From the NCBI RefSeq assembly GCF_028640845.1, contig NC_080540.1, positions 52,124,561 through 52,188,560 of the forward strand: DNA of 64,000 nt, given 5' to 3'. Within the stretch, counting starts at the first letter, position 1, and each line of letters opens with the position of its first letter. The translations under genes were made by a program, and so were the position numbers. The notes below the pieces were generated by a model. It searched no databases and was not told the origin of the DNA. It saw only the letters and a list, made by a program, of their open reading frames with translations. Source of the DNA: Ahaetulla prasina. Its lineage: Eukaryota; Chordata; Lepidosauria; Squamata; Colubridae. Below, in pieces: positions 1-11,130 of the stretch.

Positions 1-505
1 ATCGGTCCACAATAGAAAGTATCCTCACATACTGTATAACAGTATGGTATGCTGGTTTAATAGCTGAGGACAAGAAGGCGCTACAGACAGTGATCAACTT
101 GGCACAAGAAACCACTGGTTGCCCTCTAACACCACTGGATGACATTGCCAGGTCTCACTGTTTCAGCAGAGTAAGGAAGATACTTAGAGATGATTCACAC
201 CCTGGCCAGTGTCTCTTTTCACTTTTGGTGAGCAAAAGACACCAAAGTATAGCCAGCCGGACAAACAGCTTTAAAAACAGCTTCTACCCATGGGCTGTCA
301 GACTCCTAAACACAAATCACAATCACTCCACATACATATGGAAACGTATGACTAGGTTTCCCCCCCCCACACTAATTACTTTTATAAGAATTATTTTCTA
401 TACTATTTATGTTGTCTTGTATTTTTTGTAATGGATTGCACCAGTAGAGGCTAAACCAATTTTGTTGTATACATGATGTACAATGACAATAAAGGCTATT
501 ATTAT
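1..505 (+). mobile_element. L2/L3-type LINE, 3' end
   Basis: The first half encodes the C-terminal end of a LINE reverse transcriptase protein. The frame at 90-431 contains RTNSFKNSFYPWAVRLLN, which matches the conserved (R)TN..KNSF.P.A..LLN end of the L2/L3 branch of jockey-type LINEs. Upstream, 1-90 reads as a decayed form of the usual IESIL…TVWY stretch. The element ends with an AATAAAGGC(TATT)n tail near 490-505, as expected of a LINE 3' UTR. It is cut by the window edge, so its 5' extent is unknown. It abuts tail-to-tail a minus-strand R4 LINE. Confidence 0.7.
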
Positions 506-511
506 TATTTA

Positions 512-1375
512 CTTTATTCATTAAACATGAAACTCAGTCAACTGAACATTCAAAAATGCATCACAAATACCATTGACTGGTGCTAATGCTTGATAAAGGT
601 TGCTGTTAGCGTCCTAGGTATCAACCAAGTACCTTCTTAGCATGTACGATGTTCCAAGTAGCGCAGTTTTTTGCAGTTCTGCTTGTGTTATTGCAGCAAA
701 CTGCAATTTATTGATGTATCTTATAAAATTCTGGCACATGGTATCAAATGACCTGATGACAATGGGTATCACTGTTACATGTTTCATCCATAGCCGTTTA
801 GTTCTGATGGCCAGGTCATGATATTTCATGATTTTTTCCAGTTCTTTTTCTTCAACTCTGGCATCTTCTGGTACTGCGATGTCAATAAATTGTACATTTC
901 AGTTTTTGACAACTGTGATATCTGGCATGTTGTGTTCCAAATGACGATCCATTTGTATCTGAAAGTCCCACAAGATCTTCACCTTCTCATTTTCTATAAC
1001 TTTTTCCCCTTTATGTTCCCATGACTTTGGTTACAGCTAAGTCATATTTTTTACATAATGACCAGTGGATTAATTTAGCAACTCGATCATGTCTAGCTTT
1101 GTAATCAGTTTGTACAATTTTGCTGCATTCACATGTTAAATGTGAAACAGTTTCGACTTTGTTGTTACAAAGTTGGCAGTATGGATTGTCAGTGGATTTT
1201 TGTATCTTTGCTTTCATGGCATTAGTTTGTAGTGCTTGTTCTTGAGCAGCGAGTATTAAACCTTCTGTTTCTTTCTTAATGGTTCCCATCTTAAGCCATG
1301 CCCATGTAAAGTTGACATCAAATTTTTCTTCAATGTTTTTCAAGTGCTGTCCATGCAAAGCTTGGTTTTCCATCT
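512..1375 (-). mobile_element. R4/Dong-type LINE, C-terminal part with restriction-like endonuclease
   Basis: Read on the minus strand, 1373-1011 encodes a 120-residue piece with GTIKKETEGLILAAQEQALQTNAM, followed by a CX2CX8HX4C zinc motif (CQLC…H…C) and YKARHD..AKLIHW. Downstream (1010-614, with frame breaks) it holds a restriction-like endonuclease signature: ILWDFQIQMD, then a PDI, and KYHDLAIRTKRLWMKHVTVIPIV, ending LQKTALLGTSYMLRRYL. This zinc motif followed by a PD-(D/E)-type nuclease is the layout of the R4/Dong clade. The 3' tail on the minus strand is AATAAAGTAAATAATAATA. Frameshifts show it is dead. Confidence 0.75.
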
Positions 1376-1661
1376 ATTTAATCTGTCATCTAACTGTTTT
1401 TCCTTATATTCTGCCTTTGTTTCTGTTGTTTTTATGTTCTCCATTTTTACGAGCTTGCAGCAATTTTTCTGTACTTTAGTTCACATAATTATTCAAACTT
1501 CGTTTTTCTTCTTCTACAGTTTGATGGATTTGCAATAGTCCTCTGCCCCTTGTATTTTTTGGCAGGTACAACCTGTAGATGTCACTTTGTGGATATAAAC
1601 TATTGTTGTTGTTGTTATTATCATCATCATCATCATCATTGCATCACCCCTATCATATTTT
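1376..1661. other. AT-rich spacer with triplet microsatellite
   Basis: No gene is visible. The stretch holds T-rich DNA and a short mixed (GTT)n(ATC)n microsatellite at about 1600-1640, just before the start of a SINE. Confidence 0.5.
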
Positions 1662-1866
1662 AAGAGCCGTGGTGGCACAGTGGTTAGAATGCAGTATTGC
1701 AGGCAAACTCTGCCCACTGCCAGGAGTTCAATCCTGACCAAGGTTGACTCAGCCTTCTATCCATCTGAGGTCAGTAAAATGAGAACTCAAATTGTTGGGG
1801 GAAATATGCTGATACTGTAAAGCCTCAAAAGTGCTGTAAAGTACTATGGAGTAGTATAGTCTAAGT
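1662..1866 (+). mobile_element. Sauria-type SINE, 5' and central part
   Basis: The tRNA-derived head (GGTGGCACAGTGGTTAGAAT, then the box-B-like GAGTTCAATCC) is followed by the conserved centre (GACTCAGCCTTC, AAAATGAGAACTCA, ATTGTTGGGGG) and the start of the BovB-type tail. The last 20 bases of the SINE (AAGTGCTATTGCTATTA) lie at 2882-2898 because a hAT element interrupts it at 1867-2877. Such SINEs are transcribed by RNA polymerase III and mobilised by a BovB/RTE LINE. Confidence 0.85.
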
Positions 1867-2877
1867 CAGGGGTGAAATCTAAAATTTTTCCCTACCGGTT
1901 CTGTGGGTGTGGCTTAATTGGTGGGTGTGGCTTGGTGGTCAGATGACTTGGTGGGCATGGCCAATAACAATAAATAAAAATAATAAACAAAGTATACAAA
2001 ACAATAAGTGGTGCCAAAAACCAGCTTTCACACTTTACACACACACACAACACAACACAACACAACTGACTCACACACAATGTAAAAGCAGCTGCACTTC
2101 ACCCAAAATGGCCTCTGCAACAAGCAGGAACCTCACACAGCCACAAAAAGCTCAAAAATAAATTTTCACACTTTACACACCCACGCTCAACACTACTGAC
2201 TCACACACAATGTAAAAGCAACTGCACTTTACCCATAATGACCCCTGCAACAAGCAGGAACCTCGCACAGCCACAAAAAGCTCAAAAACAACTCTCACAC
2301 TTTACACACATACACAACACAACTGACACGCGCACACACACACACAAAATGCCACATACACATTTCTGAGATTTTGTGTTTGTGTAGTCAGAGTGAAACA
2401 CTACAGAAACACACCAAATCTCAAAAAGCTGCACAAATATTTTATTTTATTATTTTATTTTATTTATATTTTTAGATAAAAGCAGTTAAATTTAAAACTT
2501 CCTTTTAAATTTAGATGTAGCAATTTAAAGTTAATTGCTATGTCTAAAAAAAATTCTTTTAAAAAACCCCAATTAACTATTTTTTTTAAAGCCTCCTCCC
2601 CCTAATTCAAAAGAAAGGCAGGCAGATTGAGTTGCTCACCGATGAGATGGATTGCAGGCAGGCAGATTCAGTTGCTTTCTGGTGCAATTGATTGCAGTAG
2701 CTGAAGCAAAGCAAGGCAGGAGTGAGCCCGAAAGAAGCAACAAGTAGGTAACCGAGTGATTCTGTGGGCATGGGCAGCGGGGTAGGCAAGGATTTTTGCT
2801 ATTGGTTCTCCGAACTACCCACCCCCATTGCTATCGGATTGTGTGATCCGGTCCGAACCAGGAGCATTTCACCCCTG
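1867..2877. mobile_element. non-autonomous hAT element inserted in a SINE
   Basis: The element begins CAGGGGTGAAAT and ends ATTTCACCCCTG, a perfect 12-bp terminal inverted repeat. It is flanked by GTCTAAGT (1859-1866) and GTTTAAGT (2878-2885), an 8-bp target duplication with one mismatch, which is the hAT signature. The host sequence on both sides is one Sauria SINE. No transposase frame is visible. The interior has a tandem repeat (2026-2345), a TTTTA-rich part and a GC-richer 3' third. Confidence 0.85.
2026..2345. repeat. tandem repeat of about 130 bp inside the hAT element
   Basis: The block starting TTCACACTTTACAC, containing ACTGACTCACACACAATGTA and ending GCCACAAAAAGCTCAAAAA, occurs at 2026-2163, again at 2165-2292, and a third time as a partial copy from about 2294. 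The units differ by scattered substitutions and by the length of an internal CA run. Confidence 0.8.
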
Positions 2878-2885
2878 GTTTAAGT

Positions 2886-3846
2886 GCTATTGCTATTAAG
2901 GATGGAATCTCTCTGCTTAGTCAATCTGTTCCTCCAAACATCAGATAGCAAGTGTGACATTGATTCTGTAAGTGAAGCAATTCCTTGAATTGGGAAGATT
3001 TGGTGGCTTCTCCTTTCCTCCATATTTTTTTCTGAAAAATAAGTGGCATGTTGTTCCATTTGGGACTGTAGTATGACAACTTCAACACCGTAGTAGAAAA
3101 TTCCAATGAATGGAGGTGGTGGGAATTTGTATTTCAAACTTACGACTCCTGCTACAAGATAAAGCCATGCCATAAACTCAATATGTTTTCTGTATCTCTT
3201 TTCACTTTGAGAAAACAATGGGGAAAAGGAGGGGAGGCTAAGTAGGCCACTATAAACTATGAAAGTGCTGGGGTTTGTTTTAGCTTTTCTTGGGATTGGG
3301 AGGGCCAAACTGATACTAGCAGAAGTTGAAGAGAGATAAGCTGAAATAAAAGTGAGGCAAGGCGAGGCGAGGAGAAGGGAAGGGAGAAGAGGGGAGGGGA
3401 GGATTGACAAGCAAGCCTATCAAATACCATGTCCTCCTGTTAATTTCAGTGTTTGAGAAGATATGGAACAAAACCTGCTTTACCTTCAAAGGAATCATCT
3501 CTCTATTCACCCAGCCTAAAGTATAAATCCTAAAATGCTGTACAAATTTAAAAAGCTAATCCCTTCCAACTTTCAACATTCATTTGGTACCCCTTGCCCT
3601 CTCCAATTGTAGGCCAAATCTTGTGGGATGTGTTTTGCAGCCCATCCTAGAAATTAAGTACTCTAAACAAGTAGATACCATAGACCAGCAGAAGTCAAAC
3701 CTGTTCCCTATTCCTATCCTGAGAAGCATAGTCAATAGAATTGTGAGAACTACCAATAATAAATGGGATTATTGTTATGAGTCACTACTGTACTACTGTA
3801 CAGTACACTAGATTTGTTTATTTGTTTATTTTGCATTCCTGCCTAG
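2886..3846. other. no recognised gene
   Basis: After the last bases of the SINE (to 2898) the DNA is unique-looking. It contains a polypurine patch at about 3355-3405 (GGCGAGG, GGGAGAAG and similar), but no repeat family or exon I can support. The 176-codon minus-strand frame here runs over this patch and has no recognisable domain. Confidence 0.4.
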
Positions 3847-3850
3847 TGTG

Positions 3851-3865
3851 ATACACACACACACG

Positions 3866-3916
<51 letters not shown>
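3851..3916. repeat. (CA)n microsatellite
   Basis: An almost pure CA run with one ACGCAT interruption, followed by ATATAT. Confidence 0.95.
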
Positions 3917-3964
3917 TAGAGCATCACCCATAGAGACCAGCATTCTCCATTTCTTGGAGGCATT

Positions 3965-4290
3965 CTTTTGAGAGTTCTGCACAATATTTTAGCTGTTGCT
4001 AGTACTGCACGATTCTGGACTGAGAGCCTTGATGTTCTTGGGATCTGTTGAATTCACTTTCCCAACTTTGAGTCACATCCCCAAGGGCTTTTACCACAAC
4101 TGAAACTATTATGGCCTTAACTGTCCATTTTGTCTCTAGTGTCCTCTTCAGGCCCAGTTTCTCAGGCTCCTTCTTCCTGACATTGCTGTCACTTGGTACT
4201 GCTACATCTATCATCACTGCTGTCTTCTGATCCTTGTCTACTGAGATATATATCTCAGAAATGTAATTACATTTGAGCAAAAACAGATTT
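3965..4290 (-). mobile_element. R4/Rex6-type LINE, endonuclease-domain fragment
   Basis: The minus strand encodes DKDQKTAVMIDVAVPSDSNV followed by RKKEPEKLGLKRTLE. This is the conserved restriction-like endonuclease stretch (…VIDVAIPSD.N.RKKE.EKL…) of vertebrate RLE-encoding LINEs. Downstream there is a decayed VVVKALGDVTQ. The frame is open for 93 codons only, so this is a fragment. A second copy of the same family lies at 50515-50910. Confidence 0.75.
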
Positions 4291-5132
4291 CTCTATTACA
4301 TATTACGTAGCAAAATAAATACAAACACTATGATTTGAAAAGTTTTCACCAATAGATACCTTGCAAATTGGTTGTACCAAAAAAAGGGGAAGTTAGGTAT
4401 TAAATATTTGTATTATTTTCAGCTGTATTTTGCTTTTAGTTTTGAACATTAAATATGTTGTACTTTTTTACATTTATAAATAATATACTTGAGCCTTTGG
4501 CATTAAGCTCAGAAATTTGTATTTCTTTTTCATAACATAAAAGTAATGTATTTTATTTGGTACCTTTAATGTAAGATTGAACATTCATTCTATAATTTCA
4601 GTAATTATGTCTCATTTATAGATTTTTTTTATGTTTTTGTTTTAAATACACATTTTGTTTTCAATAAAAAATATACAGTATATATGTAATTGCTTACACT
4701 GTCTATACAAAATGAAGACTATAACAAAAAAAATATGTGAGAGTGCTATTGGCTTCAGAGACAGTTTGTATAGAAAGTTTGAAACATTTCATCAGGAACA
4801 ACCTGACTTCATGCCTTCCTTATGGTCCTTTTGTTTCAGTTTCCATTTTCTAATTGATTTGGAAAATATCTGTCACTAGGCAGTACCAGCTTAGATTAAT
4901 CACAATATTTAATTTAATTTTCATTTCTTTAGGATATTTTTTAAAGAGTCTGTATATTCAGGCACATTAGAACAATCTTACTCTGGGATTTATTTTCCCA
5001 ATAATCCACCTAAGAACTGGTTGATAAGCCACCCATTAAAACTGGCAAATTTGACTTGGGCTTGCTAACCGACAATACATTTCAAAGTATGTCAAGTGTG
5101 TTTCATCCAGATGTATGAGCTGGGTGATTTCT
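4291..5132. other. AT-rich, no recognised gene
   Basis: Low-complexity AT-rich DNA with scattered TTTTA and AATATA runs. I see no repeat family, exon or RNA gene. Confidence 0.4.
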
Positions 5133-5156
5133 AGAAAGACAGAAAGACAGAAAGAC

Positions 5157-5199
<43 letters not shown>

Positions 5200-5250
5200 A
5201 GGAAGGAAGGAAGGAAGGAAGGAAGGAAGGAAGGAAGGAAGGAAAAAGAA
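5133..5250. repeat. polypurine microsatellite (AGAA)n(GGAA)n
   Basis: About 118 bp of almost uninterrupted purines on the plus strand: AGAAAGAC units, then AAGA, then GGAA units. It is a mirror-like homopurine tract of the type that can form triplex DNA. The overlapping minus-strand frames (SFLPSFLP repeats) are artefacts of the repeat. Confidence 0.95.
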
Positions 5251-6430
5251 AACAAACATCTCTTTGGTGACACAGATCACAAAAAACTGTACCCATAAAG
5301 GAGAACATTTGTAGCACAGGGTTAAAAGCACCAAGGATCCCTCAAAAAAACTGTCTGAGAAATAACCAGTCCTGCTCAATAGACAGCTGGGCATATAAGA
5401 AAATTGCCAAGGCACCTGTCTTGGCTTTCAGCTGAACCTTTTCCTCATGAAATAAATTAATTAAAAACAGGATATTAATCAGCCTTGTTATGTATTTTCC
5501 TAATAGTTTGCCCTGACATTTTCAGCTCTTTTGTTTCACTTGTTTGCCTTGCAATGGATTTCCCGATGAGGATGCCAGTAAACAATTGTTCATGCCAAAT
5601 GGCACCTCAGTAGGTGATGTGAGCATTAACTGAGGTGGCTGCTTGAGAAGGGGATTTGGCTTCTGGTGGTCCACAGGGACTACAGGGATCTTACCACAGG
5701 CAATCAAGCATTTCTGTTGCTTGTGTCACTCCCATGTTGACTGCATGTTTTACATCTCTCCAGGCTTGCTAGTTTCCTTCATGCAGTGTGATGCAGTTCA
5801 GAATGGCTCTCGGGAAAAAAATCTAGAAGTCTAAAATCCAGAGACTCCCAAGTGACTAATAGAAAGCAACCAGGAGTACTATTGGCATCTGGCATGCATG
5901 GACACACCAGGCTGACACAATTCATCCCAGAATCATTTGTATAGACTATAGGTCCATCTGGTCTGGGCATGTGGTCATGTTTTATTTTAATTTGAAAAAT
6001 ACCTCACAAACTTTTATAACATCGGCTGTCAAACATCGGCTGTCAAATACAGCTAGGAACCACATAAACATGTGAAACAGTGCATTGAACACATTATGGA
6101 GAGAGAGAAGTTCCCTGAGGATGATTCCCTTAGGATAGGCCCTAACAGAAGCTCGAAAGCTTGGAAGAATAAACCTTTGGTTGTGGTGACTAAGATTGGG
6201 TCCTGCACCTTTATAACATTTTTTATATAAGTATATTTAGAAACAGGTCAGCGGAAGCAGTTGGATTTATTCATGATCATTCTGAGCTTTGGGTGTCTGA
6301 AATATGAAAGTGCACATGCTTATCTTTTTTAAAAAAACATTTTCAAGATGTTTTGTCCATATTAAGAATGTGTAGTTTATTATAACGGAAGGGAAGATGG
6401 TGTGGAATGAGGGAACATAGAAGTTATCTA
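5251..6430. other. mostly unassigned, possible retroelement tail
   Basis: No gene. A short direct repeat, ACATCGGCTGTCAAA, occurs twice at about 6020-6050. The stretch 6120-6215 (GCTCGAAAGCTTGG…AATAAACCTTTGGTTG) resembles the 3' end of a retroposon, but I cannot assign its family. Confidence 0.3.
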
Positions 6431-6564
6431 CCCTATTTTCCCCAAAATAAGACATCCCCTGATAATAAGCCCAATAGGGCTCTTGAGCGCATGGCAATAA
6501 GGCCAAGTGCTTATTTCAGGGTTCAAAAAATATAAGACAGGGTCTTATTTTCAGGGAAACATGG
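6431..6564. mobile_element. mariner-like MITE with TA duplication
   Basis: The outer sequence is TA-CCCTATTTTCCCCAAAATA at the left and …TCTTATTTTCAGGGAAACATGG-TA at the right, imperfect inverted copies of each other (about 24 bp), flanked by TA on both sides. The 134-bp body has no coding capacity. TA duplications and the TATTTTCCCC-type ends fit Tc1/mariner-derived MITEs common in reptiles. Confidence 0.75.
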
Positions 6565-6711
6565 TACTTCATAACGGAAGTTGTAGTCATGGCCACTTGT
6601 TATATGAAGTTATTTAGGTCCTTTACTGCACTTATCATTCAGTGAAGCAATCCAATGAGTTTTTCTGATTTTGCCTTCATCAAGAAGGAAGTAATTGATG
6701 AAAACTTATCA

Positions 6712-6880
6712 AAGAGAGATCTAACCTAGAAATAAGGAGAAATTTCCTGACAGTGAGAACAATTAATTACTAGAACATTTGCCTTCAGAAGTTGTGGTTG
6801 CTCAATCACTGGAGCTTTTCAAGAAAAGTTTGGACAGCCATTTGTCCAGAACAGTATGAGGTGTCCTGCTTGGTTAGGTG
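6712..6880 (+). mobile_element. CR1 LINE 3' fragment
   Basis: Matches the CR1 copy at 52825-52985: AAATAAGGAGAAATTTCCTG, ACAGTGAGAACAAT, CTTCAGAAGTTGTGG, TTTGGACAGCCATTTGTCCA. It encodes the decayed end of the CR1 reverse transcriptase protein (…LEIRRNFL…). It stops short of the usual CR1 3' end at the junction with the next LINE. Confidence 0.85.
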
Positions 6881-6881
<1 letters not shown>

Positions 6882-6920
<39 letters not shown>

Positions 6921-7878
6921 TTTTGTCACAACATCATACAAAAAGATTATATAGTATATACACATATAAACATATATAGGAAGAAGAAAAGAAAAACAAT
7001 AGGACAGGAACGGTAGGCACGTTTGTGCGCTTATGCACGCCCCCTATGGTCCTCTCAGGAATGGGGTGAGGTCAATAGTAGAAAGTTTTTGGTTAAAGCT
7101 ATTAGGATTATGGGAAGAGACCACAGAGTCAGGTAAAGTATTCCAAGCACTGATGATTCTGTTGCAGAAGTCATATTTTCTGCAATCTAAATTAAAGCGG
7201 TTTACATTAAGTTTAAATCTATTGGTTGCCCTTGTATTATTGCAATTAAAGCTGAAGTAGTCTTTGACAGGAAGGACATTACAATAGATGATTCTGTGAG
7301 TTAAACTTAGGTCTTGTCGAAGGCGACGGAGTTCCAGGTTTTCTAAGCCTAGGATTTCAAGTCTGGTGGGATAAGGTATTTTGTTGTTTTCAGAGGAATG
7401 GAGAACTCTTCTTGTAAAATATTTCTGGACACGTTCAATTGTATTGATGTCAGAGATGTGGTGAGGGTTCCAAACAGGTGAGCTGTATTCTAGAATTGGT
7501 CTAGCAAATGTTTTATATGCTCTGGTTAGTAGTGTGGTGTTTTGGAAAAGAAGCTACAAAATTAGGTTTACAACTCTTAGAGCTTTTTTTGCTATGTAGT
7601 TGCAGTGGGCTTTGGCACTTAGATCATTTGACATGAAAACTCCAAGGTCTTTAACGGGATGGGGGTCGTCTGTAAGGTAATGTCCATCTAGTATGTACTT
7701 AGTTTTAGAGTTCTTTTTTCCTATATGTAAGACTGAGCATTTGCTGGTTGAAATTTGGAGCTGCCAATTTTTAGACCAAGCGGTTAGATGGTCAAGGTCG
7801 TTTTGAATGATAGAAGTGTTGTCTGTGGTGTTAAATAGTTTGACATCGTCAGCAAAGAGAACACAATTACTTGAGATA
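6882..7878 (-). mobile_element. CR1-superclade LINE, 5'-truncated recent copy
   Basis: Read on the minus strand this is a near-identical copy of 15310-16290. It has the reverse transcriptase part with FADDVKLFNTTDNTS (7554-7886 frame, 110 codons), a 3' UTR with the sequence for CCGTTCCTGTCCTATTG, and an (AAAT)n tail, which reads as (TTTA)n at 6882-6921 on the plus strand. The 5' end falls inside the palm domain. Frames are broken after the first 110 codons. Confidence 0.85.
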
Positions 7879-8150
7879 TGGTACAATCTGAGATAATATT
7901 GAGATATTATACAAATTCCTCCTGTACTACGTTGCTGAATTAGGTGGCGTGGGAGAAGGATTTTCTCATTTTGTTTTACGCAGTAATGGAAAACTGGCTC
8001 ACAAACTAATTACTAATTAAAGACCACTAATTGTATAGTGGTCTTTAATATGGTATCATAGGAATTAGGGAAATTTTATTGAAAAGTACCCTAAAATGTT
8101 TATTTTCCTATTCCCATTCTCTTTAAATAATAATAATAATAATAATAATC
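7879..8150. other. unassigned, ending in (TAA)n
   Basis: No gene. A (TAA)n run occupies 8126-8150. A short inverted repeat, GACCACTA…TAGTGGTC, lies at about 8022-8046. Confidence 0.4.
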
Positions 8151-8330
8151 ACTTAAAAACGATTGGCGCTGACAAGATCACCATTCGTCAGCTGCAGAAG
8201 GCCACCTTACTGGGATCTGCTCGCATAATTCACCAATACATCACACAGTCCTAAACGCTTGGGAACAGTTCGACTAGTGATCTGTGATACGAAATCCAGC
8301 ATAGTTATCTTGTTTGCTACTGTCATAATA
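8151..8330 (+). mobile_element. R4-type LINE 3' end
   Basis: Encodes …GADKITIRQLQKATLLGSARIIHQYI, the conserved C terminus (LQKAALLGTA.IL) of RLE-type LINEs, then a 3' UTR with GTGATACGAAATCCAGCATA. The tail meets the tail of a minus-strand R4 copy at about 8331. Confidence 0.65.
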
Positions 8331-8470
8331 TTATTTATCTTTATTCATTAAACATGAAATTCAGTCAACTGAACATTCAAAAAGGCATCACAAATAACAT
8401 TGACTGGTGCTGATGGTTGATACAGGTTGCTGCCAGCATCCTACGTATCAACCAAGTACCTTCTTAAGAT
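8331..8470 (-). mobile_element. R4/Dong-type LINE, 3' part (split; rest at 11131-11362)
   Basis: Closely matches 520-645 on the minus strand: CATTAAACATGAAATTCAGT and ACTGGTGCTGATGGTTGATA on the plus strand. It continues at 11131-11362 after a 2.66 kb L2-type LINE. The duplicated TTAAGAT (8464-8470 and 11131-11137) marks the insertion point. Confidence 0.8.
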
Positions 8471-11130
8471 CACGTACCTGGCTCCTTGCTGTGTGACTAC
8501 AGCCCTGCCTGAGCTGTTGGAGTTGCTGGCCGGGTTGGCAGTTGAGACCCCCAGACTGCTGGTCATGGGGGATTTCAATTTGCCCTCAGCCGGCGTAGCA
8601 TCCTCGACAGCTCAGGAGTTCATGGCTTCCATGACGGCCATGGACCTGATTCAGTTAATTGACGGCCCTACCCACGTCGGGGGAGGTACCCTAGACCTGA
8701 TTTTTATCTCTGGCCAGTGGTTTAATGATCTGGTTTTAAATGATTTAGTTGTGGAACCTTTGTCATGGTCAGATCATTTTCTCCTTCGTCTAGACTTTCT
8801 GACCGCTACCCACCATCGCAGGGAGACGGAACCAATGCGTTGGTTCCGTCCCAGGCGCCTGATGGACCCGGAGAGGTTCCTGACGGAGCTTGGGCCGTTT
8901 CCCGAACACCTGTCCCACGACTCGACTGAAGAGCTAGTTGCGGCCTGGGAACGGGCCGCGGCTGGAGCTTTGGACCGTGTCGTGCCTTTGCGGCCTCTGA
9001 CCCAGGTCTCAACCAGCTCCTTGGTTCTCTGAAGAGCTGAGGGAGATGAAGCGCCGGAGAAGACGCCTAGAGAGTGCCTGGAGATCCAGCCGCTCTGAGG
9101 CTGACCGGACACTAGTTAGGTCCTATAGTAGGACCTACCTAGTGGCAATGAGGGCTGCTTGCCTACGTTTCCTCCCTCATTGCGTCGGCAGATAACCGCC
9201 CAGCCGCCCTGTTTCGGGTGACCCGCTCGCTCCTCCAACAGGAGGGGCGGGAGGACCCCCTACAAGGGCGTGCCGAGGAGTTTAACGATTTTAACGAAAA
9301 TCGTTCAGCTTCGGGACGGATTGGATCAAAATTGGGTAGATCCAGGCGAGGGTTCCGAGGCCCGTCTTGTTGAGGTGGTTTGGGATGACTTTGATCCTGT
9401 GACTCCCGAGGACATGGACAGGTTGCTGGGCAGGCTGAACGCCACCACATGTTTACTGGATCCGTGCCCCTCCTGGTTAGTACTGGCTACTCAGGAGGTG
9501 ACACGAGGCTGGCTCCAGGGATTACAAATGCTTCTCTGCGGAGGGGTCTTTCCCACGGCCTTGAAAGAGGCTGTGGTGAGACCCTCCTCAAGAAGCCTTC
9601 CTGACCCAGCTGTTTTAGGAACTATCGCCAGTCTCCAATCTTCGCTACGGCGAAGGTTGTAGAGAGTGTGGTGGCATGTCAGCTACCCCAGTACCTGGAT
9701 GAAGCTGTCTATCTAGACCTGCTCCAGTCCGGCTTCCGCCCGGATACAGTACGGAGACAGCTTTGGTCGCTGGTGGATGATCTCTGGAGGGCCAGGGATA
9801 GGGGTTACCTCTGCCCTGGTCCTATTAGACCTCTCAGCGGCTTTTGATACCATCGACCATGGTATCCTGCTGCGCCGGTTGGAGGGGTTGGGAGTGGGAG
9901 GCACCGCTTATCGGTGGTTCTCCTCCTACCTCTCTGATCGGACGCAGACGGGGTTGGCCGGGGGGGCAGAGATCGACTCCAAGGTGCCTCATGTGTGGGG
10001 TGCCGCAGGGGTCGATTCTCTCACCCCTCCTGTTCAACATCTACATGAAGCCGCTGGGTGAGATCATCAGTGGCTTTGGGGTGAGATACCAACTGTACGC
10101 TGATGACACTCAGCTGGACTTTTCCACCCCGGCCACCCCAGTGAAGCTGTCAAGTGTTGTCCCGTGTCTGGAAGCCGACGGGTCTGGATGGGGAGGAACA
10201 GGCTCAAACTTAATCCTCCAAGACGGAGTGGCTGTGGATGCCGGCACTCGCACAGTCAGCTGCAGATGCGGCTGACTGTCGGGGGTGAATCATTGGCCCC
10301 GATGGAGAAGGTACGCAACTTGGGCGTGCTCCTGGATGGTCGGTTGTCCTTTGAAGACCATTTGGCGACCGTCTCCAGGAGAGCATTTTATCAGGTTCGC
10401 CTGATCCGCCAGTTGCGGCCCTTCCTGGACCGGAATGCCTTATGCACAGTCACTCATGCCCTTGTTACCTCTCGCCTGGACTACTGCAATGCTCTCTACA
10501 TGGGGCTCCTTGAAGAGCACCCGGAGACTTCAGCTAGTTCAGAAGCGGCTGCGGGTTATTGAGGGAGCGCCTCGAGCTCCCACATAACACCTATCCTGCA
10601 GACTGCACTGGCTACCTGTTGTTTTCCGGTGCGCTTCAAGGTATTGGTTACCACCTTTAAAGCGCTCCATGGCTTAGGACCGGCTATCTACGGGACCGCC
10701 TACTGCCGGCTTCTATCTCCCATCGTCCGCACGCCTCCCACAGAGAGGGACTCCTCAGGTGCCGTCAGCCAAACAGTGTCGACTGGCGGCCCCCAGGGGG
10801 AGGGCCTTCTCTGTGGGAGCTCCGACCCTGTGGAACGAACTTCCCCTCGGACTTCGACAATTACCTGACCTTAGGACCTTTCGCCACGAACTTAAAACTT
10901 ATTTATTTCATATGGCTGGACTAGCCTGATTTTTATTTTTATTGGATGGGTTTTTAAAATTGTGTTATTTTACAGGGGAGTATGTTTTTTAACGTTTTGG
11001 GCATTTGAATTAGTTTTTTAAGGGTTGTTTTTAAATTATTGTGTGTATTTATATTTTATCTGCCTGTTCACCCCCCTGAGTCCTTCGGGAGAAGGGCGGT
11101 ATACAAATTAAAATATTATTATTATTATTA
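8471..11130 (+). mobile_element. L2-type LINE, 5'-truncated, inserted in R4 LINE
   Basis: The element encodes, in broken frames, an apurinic-type endonuclease (VMGDFNLPSAG at about 8563-8595, and a WSDHFLLRLDF motif at about 8766), a linker, and a reverse transcriptase ([17 protein letters not shown] near 9820, [16 protein letters not shown] near 9999, YADDTQL near 10096). The end reads VTHALVTSRLDYCNALYMGL and RALHGLGP-like sequence. The 3' UTR ends CCCTGAGTCCTTCGGGAGAA…GGTATACAAATT followed by (ATT)n. Numerous frameshifts (for example 9032, 9662, 10061) make it non-functional. A 7-bp TTAAGAT duplication flanks it. Confidence 0.85.
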
